DNA of 64,000 nucleotides, from contig JAIRVP010000025.1 in NCBI GenBank assembly GCA_031253835.1, positions 29,884-93,883 on the forward strand. Direction: 5' to 3'. Position numbers and translations under genes: made by a program. Every line of letters starts with the position of its first letter. Position 1 is the first letter of the stretch. This stretch comes from Burkholderia sp. Lineage in GTDB: Bacteria > Pseudomonadota > Gammaproteobacteria > Burkholderiales > Burkholderiaceae. Positions 57,599-64,000 of the stretch are shown here, piece after piece. Under the pieces are notes generated by a model, which searched no databases, had not been told where the DNA came from, and worked only from the letters and a program-made list of their open reading frames with translations.

Positions 57599-58111
57599 TC
57601 AGGCGCCGTGCGTGTCGATGCGCAGCGTGAACTGCGCGTCGTCGCGCGCGAGCACGAGCGTCGCGCCGGCCGGCACGTCGAGCGCGCCGCCCGCGAAGCG
57701 TGCGGCGACCGGCAGCTCGCGGCCACCGCGATCGGCCAGCACCGCGAGCTCGACCGCGGCCGGACGGCCGTAGTCGAACAGTTCGTTGAGCGCCGCGCGC
57801 ACGGTGCGCCCGGTGTACAGCACGTCGTCGACGAGCACGATGCGCGCGCCGTCGATCTCGAACGGCAGCGAGGTCGGGCTGGCCTGGCTGTGGAGCCCTT
57901 TCTTCGCGTAGTCGTCGCGATGCAGCGCGACGTTCACGACGCCGAACGCCGGTGCGCCGAGATCGCGAGCGAGGCGCTCGGCCAGCCATGCGCCGCCGCT
58001 GTGGATGCCGGCGAGCCGCGGGCCGCCCGGTTCGGCGAACGCCGTGCCGTACGCGGCGCGGATCTGGTCGAGCAGGACGCGGTAAAGCGCCTCGGCATCA
58101 ATGGTGCTCAT
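57599..58111 (-). CDS. pyrR: PyrR-like uracil phosphoribosyltransferase / pyrimidine regulator
   Basis: A 170-aa type I phosphoribosyltransferase. The PRPP loop is [20 protein letters not shown] near residue 100, and [14 protein letters not shown] binds pyrophosphate. In Bacillus PyrR is an RNA-binding attenuator; in proteobacteria it may only be a minor enzyme. Its start overlaps the end of ruvX by 14 bp, and pyrB follows. Confidence 0.92.
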   Translation of the reverse strand: MSTIDAEALYRVLLDQIRAAYGTAFAEPGGPRLAGIHSGGAWLAERLARDLGAPAFGVVNVALHRDDYAKKGLHSQASPTSLPFEIDGARIVLVDDVLYTGRTVRAALNELFDYGRPAAVELAVLADRGGRELPVAARFAGGALDVPAGATLVLARDDAQFTLRIDTHGA

Positions 58112-58547
58112 GGTCGGACAATTGATCGAGATACTGTTGAAGGATGACGCGGGCGGCCTCGGCGTCGAGCATCTCGGCGCGGGCACGGCCGCGCACGTTG
58201 CGCTCGCGCAGCCCGGCCTCGGCCTCGACCGACGAATAGCGCTCGTCGACCCACGTGACGGGCAGCCCGAAACGGCCGTTCAGCTGGTTGCCGAAGCGCT
58301 TCGCCTGCTGCGTCATGTCGTGCGGCGTGCCGTCCGGATGCATCGGCAGGCCGACGACAAGCGCGTCCGGCCGCCATTCGGCCAGCAGGTCGCCGACCGC
58401 CTTGAAGCGGTGTTCGCGGTTCAGGTTCTGGATCACGACGAGCGCACGGGCCGAGCGCGTCAGCGCGTTGCCGACCGCGACGCCGATACGTTTTTCGCCG
58501 TAGTCGAACGCCAGGAGCGTCGCATCGCGCGCGCTCGCGCCACTCAT
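58098..58547 (-). CDS. ruvX: Putative pre-16S rRNA nuclease (YqgF/RuvX)
   Basis: A 149-aa RNase H-fold nuclease of the YqgF family that matures the 16S rRNA 5' end. It shows [17 protein letters not shown] with the first catalytic aspartate, [11 protein letters not shown], and [11 protein letters not shown] with the later acidic pair. The ATG overlaps the yqgE stop by four bases. Confidence 0.94.
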   Translation of the reverse strand: MSGASARDATLLAFDYGEKRIGVAVGNALTRSARALVVIQNLNREHRFKAVGDLLAEWRPDALVVGLPMHPDGTPHDMTQQAKRFGNQLNGRFGLPVTWVDERYSSVEAEAGLRERNVRGRARAEMLDAEAARVILQQYLDQLSDHEHH

Positions 58548-59122
58548 GCGTGCCCTGCTTCGCCGGACAGCATCGACGAGCTGACGCCGAGCAGGCCGAG
58601 GGCGGCTTCGAAGCGTTCTTCGGCCGGCGTGTCGAACACGATGCGCGGATCGGCGGCCACGGTCAGCCAGCCGTTGCGGGAAATTTCTTCCTCGAGCTGC
58701 CCTGCGCCCCAGCCGGCATGGCCGAGCGTCAGCAGGAAGCGCTTCGGGCCGGTGCCCGTCGCGACCGCCTCGAGCACGTCCTTCGACGTCGTCATCTCCA
58801 GCCCGCCGTCGACGGACATCGACGAGTTGTAGCTCGCGCCTTCCACCGGCTCGTGCAGCACGAAGCCGCGCTCGGTCTGCACCGGGCCGCCGAAGTACAC
58901 GGGAATGTGCAGCAGCGGCTCGATGTCGAGCTTCAGGTCGATGCGGTTGAACAGCGATTCGAGATCGATGTCGGTAGGACGATTGATGACGAGGCCGAGC
59001 GCACCGCGCTCGCTGTGATCGCAAAGATAGACCACCGTTCCCGAGAACGTCGGATCGGCCATGTTGGGCATGGCGATCAGGAACTGGTTGGTGAGATTGA
59101 TGCGATCGGAAGGCTTTGACAT
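58544..59122 (-). CDS. yqgE: YqgE/AlgH family protein
   Basis: A 192-aa protein of the UPF0301 (AlgH) family. It has [28 protein letters not shown] near the start, [10 protein letters not shown], and [17 protein letters not shown]. Its biochemical role is not established, though AlgH was named for an effect on alginate in Pseudomonas. The ATG at 59122 starts the conserved region. The order yqgE-ruvX-pyrR-pyrB is widespread in proteobacteria. Confidence 0.93.
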   Translation of the reverse strand: MSKPSDRINLTNQFLIAMPNMADPTFSGTVVYLCDHSERGALGLVINRPTDIDLESLFNRIDLKLDIEPLLHIPVYFGGPVQTERGFVLHEPVEGASYNSSMSVDGGLEMTTSKDVLEAVATGTGPKRFLLTLGHAGWGAGQLEEEISRNGWLTVAADPRIVFDTPAEERFEAALGLLGVSSSMLSGEAGHA

Positions 59123-59268
59123 GGTTTGAATTTTAGCAAAGACGCCGCGACCTGACCGGGCCGCGATCAACAAGCAACGCCGCGCCACGCTGGCAACGGC
59201 GCGCGCGGATCACACGGCACTCTAACACGCGCGCGGGCGCTGTCGGCAGCGTGTTGCAGGCCCGCGCG

Positions 59269-59301
59269 ACAAGGGGCGCCGCCATGTGTCCGTCCCCTTG
59301 T
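59269..59301 (-). terminator. Possible terminator downstream of the 432-aa gene
   Basis: ACAAGGGG and CCCCTTGT arms (59269-59276, 59294-59301) lie directly at the 3' end of the preceding minus-strand gene. The loop is 17 bases and no T run follows, so it is weak. Confidence 0.3.
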
Positions 59302-59304
59302 TCG

Positions 59305-60603
59305 TCAGGTCCGGCCGAGCGCCGCGCCGAGCGCTTCGGACGCCGCGGTGAGGTCCGGCGGCGCGACGCCGGCCGCGATCTTCAGCAGCGCCGCGCGCAG
59401 CATGTCGGACGCGTGGCCGTGCGCGTCGAGGCCGCCGTCGGCGAGCGGCACGCCGTGCGCCGCACGGCGCCACGCGAGGCCGAGCGTGTCGGCCAGCAGT
59501 GCCGCGTGGCCGAGCCCGAGCGCGCACGCGGCCGTGCCGACCCGGTAGGCGGCGCCGGACGCGTGCCAGGCAGCGCCTGCGTCGGCCCTGGCCGGGTCGG
59601 CCGCGAGGTCGGCCATCGACGCGTCGGCCGTCTGCAGGAAATCCTCATAGGCATGCGCGTTGACGGTCACGACGCCGAGCGCACGGGTCGGTGCAACCGC
59701 GACCGCATCGTGCTCGGCCCGCGCGGCATCGGCTTCCCACAGCGCCTCGGACGCCGGCGTGCCGGCGACGTGCCAGTCGACCGTCAGCCCGTAGTCGTGC
59801 AGCACGTCGACGAGCGCGACGTCCTCGGCCGCCGCGCCGAACAGCGCGAAATCGCGCCACAGCAGCGCCACCGTCTCGCGCACGAGCTCGGGCGGCGCGC
59901 TGCGCCGGCCCTGCGCATGCTCGCCGAGCAGCAGGTTGGTCCGCGCGAGAAAGCGCTTCAGCTCGGGCGCACCGCTTGCGCGCAGCGCGCGCAGGCACGC
60001 GTTCGCGAGTCGCCAGAAATCGTACGGACCGTCGTCGGTAAGCGCGACCTGCATTGCGTCGAGTTCGTCCAGCGCTGCGCCGTGCTCCGCGCGCAGCACG
60101 CCGAGCAGCGCCTGCTCGTAGCGGGCGCGGATCCGGGCCGCGAACGCGTCGGGCAGCGCGCGCAGCGTGGCCGGCGGCACCGCGCGGCCGACGAGCGCGA
60201 GCGCGTCGAGCGGCGCGCTCGCGCGCAGGTCGGCGGCGCTTTGCGCACGCAATGCACGGAAATGGTCGAGGAGAACGGGCGAGCAGGCGAGCTCGCGCAG
60301 GTTGTGGCGCCCGACGGCAGCACGGAAGTCGCGCAGCGCGGCACGCCAGCCGGTCGAAGTCGGCTCGGCGGCGACCAGCGGCGCGGTGGCCGCCAGTTGC
60401 CCGGCGAACCGCGCGGCCGGCAGCCAGCCGGCTTCCGCCAGCACGGCCGCGGCGGCGGACAGCGGCGCAGCCGCATCGTCATGCCGCTCGAATGCGTCAT
60501 CGGCCGCCGCAAGCCATGCGTCGGCCGCGCGCACGGCCCCGCCACGCGGGTTGGGCAGTGCGTCAGGGTGGGGAACGTTCGCCGGATCGGACGTCATGGA
60601 CAC
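59305..60603 (-). CDS. Alanine-rich hypothetical protein (432 aa)
   Basis: I do not recognise the family. The product is soluble, strongly helical, and very rich in alanine and leucine, with no signal peptide or membrane span. The middle region (WRLANACLRALRASGAPELKRFLARTNLLL) looks like a bundle of amphipathic helices, as in Hpt or TPR-like scaffolds, but no phosphorylatable histidine motif is clear. A two-codon-earlier alternative start hardly changes it. Codon bias is fully that of the host. It lies between the rubredoxin gene (98 bp upstream) and yqgE. Confidence 0.7.
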   Translation of the reverse strand: MSMTSDPANVPHPDALPNPRGGAVRAADAWLAAADDAFERHDDAAAPLSAAAAVLAEAGWLPAARFAGQLAATAPLVAAEPTSTGWRAALRDFRAAVGRHNLRELACSPVLLDHFRALRAQSAADLRASAPLDALALVGRAVPPATLRALPDAFAARIRARYEQALLGVLRAEHGAALDELDAMQVALTDDGPYDFWRLANACLRALRASGAPELKRFLARTNLLLGEHAQGRRSAPPELVRETVALLWRDFALFGAAAEDVALVDVLHDYGLTVDWHVAGTPASEALWEADAARAEHDAVAVAPTRALGVVTVNAHAYEDFLQTADASMADLAADPARADAGAAWHASGAAYRVGTAACALGLGHAALLADTLGLAWRRAAHGVPLADGGLDAHGHASDMLRAALLKIAAGVAPPDLTAASEALGAALGRT

Positions 60604-60701
60604 GCGCGCCTGTCATCGTCAAGTCGCTCGCACCCACCGCGGCGCGCGAGCGCCGGGCCGATGCGAGGCCTGAGCGGGGTGTCCGTGGGCCAGCGGTCCG
60701 G

Positions 60702-60872
60702 TCAGATCTGGACCATCTCGAAGTCTTCCTTGCGGGCGCCGCATTCGGGACACGTCCAGTTGATCGGGACGTCTTCCCAGCGCGTGCCCGGGGCAATGCC
60801 CTCTTCCGGCAGCCCGGCTTCTTCGTCGTAAATCCAGCCACAAATCAGGCACATCCAGCTCTTGTATTCCAT
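60702..60872 (-). CDS. rubA: Rubredoxin
   Basis: A 56-aa iron-only electron carrier. Both iron-binding pairs are present: MCLICGWIYDEEAG near residue 8 and WTCPECGARKEDFE near residue 41, and the length is that of a standard rubredoxin. It starts at ATG 60872. Partners could be a rubredoxin reductase with an alkane or other oxygenase, none of which are in the window. Confidence 0.95.
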   Translation of the reverse strand: MEYKSWMCLICGWIYDEEAGLPEEGIAPGTRWEDVPINWTCPECGARKEDFEMVQI

Positions 60873-61124
60873 CTTAGCCGCGTCGGGAAAAGTCGGTAAA
60901 TTCGGGAGCCATGATGGTACCGTGTCGGGGCCGGACTGCCTAGCAATCGCGCTGGAGGACGGCGACTACGTTGCGCTGCGCTAAAAAATCCGTCGTCCGG
61001 GCCGGATTCCACCGCATAATGGTTGAAAAGTGCGGCCTGCCGGGCAACACAGGGCCGAAAACGGCCACTTGCCTCGCCGTCCGCATCTCCGTCGCTTTCC
61101 CGTTTTCTCTTGCCCCATTTTTAC

Positions 61125-61991
61125 ATGTCCAGCAACGCCCCTCCGATCGTCCTCACCTTCGGCCTGTCCGATCCCACCGGCGGCTCCGGCCTCCAAGCCG
61201 ATCTGATGACCCTGGCGAGCATGGGCTGTCACGGCGTGTCCGTCCTGACGGGCTACACCGTGCGCGACTCGGCCGCCTGCGACGAAGTGACCGGCCTCGA
61301 CCCCGACGTCGTCGCCGCCCAGGCGCGCATGCTGCTCGAAGACATGCCGGTTGCCGCGTTCAAGATCGGCGCGGCGACGCGCGCGGAAGTCGTCAGCGCG
61401 ATCGCCGAGGTCGTTGCCGACTACGACGGCGTGCCGCTCGTGCTCGCGCCGGATTTCACACTCGACGACGAGCACGTGCTCGCGGCCGACGACCTGCGCG
61501 AATCGATCGCCGACCTGCTGGCGCCGCAAACCACGCTGCTGGTCGCCGATCACGCGACGCTGATCGCGCTCGCGCAGCCGGACGGCGACGCCGAGGCGCC
61601 GAATCTCGACGCGGCCGTGTCGCACCTGCTGTCGCAGGGCTGCGAGTACATCCTGTCGTCGGAGACGGGCTCGCACCGGCTCGTCAACACGCTGTACGGC
61701 GAGGAAGGCCAGCTCCGCGAAGACATGTGGGATCGCTCACCGCACCGGCTGATGGGCATCACCGACACGCTCGGCGCGGCCATCGCGGCGCTGCTCGCGA
61801 ACGGCCAGGAACCGCCCGAAGCGGTTCGCGAGGCGCAGGAGTACCTGTACCAGGCCGTGCGCGATGCGTTCCGCCCCGGCATGGGCGCGTACCTGCCCGA
61901 CCGGTTCTTCTGGGCGCGCAGCAATGAAGACTCGGACACGCCGCCGGCCGTGAAGGCCGACACGGTACCGAGGACGTCGCACCGGCATTGA
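61125..61991 (+). CDS. thiD: Hydroxymethylpyrimidine/phosphomethylpyrimidine kinase
   Basis: A 288-aa ribokinase-fold kinase of thiamine synthesis. It shows LTFGLSDPTGGSGLQADLMTLASMGCHG with substrate and first phosphate contacts, VAAFKIGAA, and DTLGAAIAALLANG at the catalytic-base site, where the usual GTGCTLSAA-type anion hole is altered. The ATG at 61125 fits the family start. It is longer than E. coli ThiD by about 20 residues at the C-terminus. The altered end site leaves some doubt about full activity. Confidence 0.82.
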   Translation: MSSNAPPIVLTFGLSDPTGGSGLQADLMTLASMGCHGVSVLTGYTVRDSAACDEVTGLDPDVVAAQARMLLEDMPVAAFKIGAATRAEVVSAIAEVVADYDGVPLVLAPDFTLDDEHVLAADDLRESIADLLAPQTTLLVADHATLIALAQPDGDAEAPNLDAAVSHLLSQGCEYILSSETGSHRLVNTLYGEEGQLREDMWDRSPHRLMGITDTLGAAIAALLANGQEPPEAVREAQEYLYQAVRDAFRPGMGAYLPDRFFWARSNEDSDTPPAVKADTVPRTSHRH

Positions 61992-62063
61992 CGAGCACGG
62001 CGGGCATGCCCCGCCGTCGTCCCTGCCGCGCCGCGCGCGCATCAAAATCCTCGCGCACATAAA

Positions 62064-62096
62064 AAAAGACCCGCATCGCTGCGGGTCTTTTCTTTT
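62064..62096. terminator. Bidirectional terminator between thiD and groEL
   Basis: An eleven-base stem (AAAAGACCCGC / GCGGGTCTTTT) with a six-base loop and A/T runs on both sides serves both converging genes. Confidence 0.95.
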
Positions 62097-62146
62097 GGCT
62101 GGAACGCGCATCGCTGCGCGCTCCGGACACCATCGACCGAAGTCGA

Positions 62147-63790
<1,644 letters not shown>

Positions 63791-63833
63791 CTAACTCCTT
63801 GAATTCTTGGGAATATGTACCGTCGGAGGACGC

Positions 63834-64000
63834 TTACTTGGCGTTGACCACGGCCATGATGTCTTCTTCGCGCATGACCAGCAGTTCGTTGCCGTCGACC
63901 TTCACGGTCTGGCCTGCGTACTTGCCGAACAGGACGCGATCGCCGACCTTCACGTCGAGCGCGATCGGGGCGCCCTTGTCGTCGCGCTTGCCCGGGCCGA
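63834..64000 (-). CDS. groS: Co-chaperonin GroES, C-terminal part
   Basis: The gene runs off the right edge, leaving about 55 residues. The visible part includes [20 protein letters not shown], the roof-near [20 protein letters not shown], and the ending [13 protein letters not shown], which match GroES. It is first in the groES-groEL operon. Confidence 0.96.
   Translation of the reverse strand, partial: GPGKRDDKGAPIALDVKVGDRVLFGKYAGQTVKVDGNELLVMREEDIMAVVNAK

Overview
The window is a piece of a beta-proteobacterial main chromosome, almost certainly genus Burkholderia and most likely the B. cepacia complex. It has high GC, with third positions strongly G/C in the housekeeping genes. It carries a Kdo hydroxylase beside waaA/waaC, a trait tied to the Ko-containing LPS of Burkholderia. 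The block rmlBACD - wzm/wzt - apaH with wbiG/H/I-type genes is the layout of Burkholderia O-antigen loci. These assignments come from reading the sequence and family knowledge; no database search was run.

Layout. (1) 1-1.7 kb, + strand: 3' end of hemN, a small unknown gene, a protein-L-isoaspartate methyltransferase and a rhodanese. (2) 2.0-13.4 kb, + strand: a complete urea system, the urea ABC importer urtABCDE followed by urease ureDABCEFG. Near-consensus sigma-54 promoters lie upstream of urtA and ureA, with NtrC-like sites at ureA, so import and hydrolysis look co-controlled by nitrogen status. (3) 13.5-18.4 kb, - strand: inner-core LPS genes waaA, kdoO and waaC, then the phosphomannomutase manB. 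(4) 18.6-24.0 kb, + strand: a flippase, two glycosyltransferases, galE and a polyprenyl-phosphate sugar-phosphate transferase, ending in a strong bidirectional terminator. (5) 24.1-28.0 kb, - strand: wbiG-wbiH-wbiI, which make and transfer the first N-acetyl-6-deoxyhexose. (6) 28.5-39.6 kb, - strand: manC, a 131-aa unknown protein, a coiled-coil methyltransferase, a 1238-aa triple glycosyltransferase, gmd, rmd and two more glycosyltransferases, i.e. GDP-D-rhamnose synthesis and polymer assembly. (7) 40.4-43.8 kb, - strand: rmlBACD for dTDP-L-rhamnose. (8) 44.2-53.1 kb: an accessory block, all - strand: a GDP-fucose-synthase-like enzyme, an FkbM methyltransferase with a coiled coil, a two-module glycosyltransferase with a fucosyltransferase-like C-terminus, a sulfotransferase, a 1.5-kb gene-free tract, and the exporter wzm/wzt. 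(9) 53.4-64 kb: apaH (+), then plsC, a pyrC-like gene, pyrB, pyrR, ruvX, yqgE, an unknown gene and a rubredoxin (-), thiD (+), and groEL with the 3' end of groES (-).

How it fits together. manC/manB/gmd/rmd feed GDP-D-rhamnose and rmlBACD feed dTDP-L-rhamnose to multi-module glycosyltransferases acting on a lipid carrier primed by WbiH. The chain is probably exported by Wzm/Wzt. A methyltransferase fused to regular heptads resembles the WbdD class of chain terminator/ruler. The second coiled-coil methyltransferase, the sulfotransferase and the GDP-6-deoxyhexose enzyme could decorate the same polymer or a different one.

Most interesting points. The 44.2-53.1 kb block is bracketed by an imperfect direct repeat of the rmlB/apaH intergenic region. 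The copy next to rmlB still contains a decayed start of apaH, the scar of how the block entered. Within the repeat, a 23-bp element at a fixed distance from a TATAAT box is perfectly conserved in front of both rmlB and wzm. The block itself combines functions reminiscent of the rhizobial fucose-decoration genes (fucose synthesis, transfer, methylation, sulfation), which I have not seen described as a unit in an O-antigen locus.
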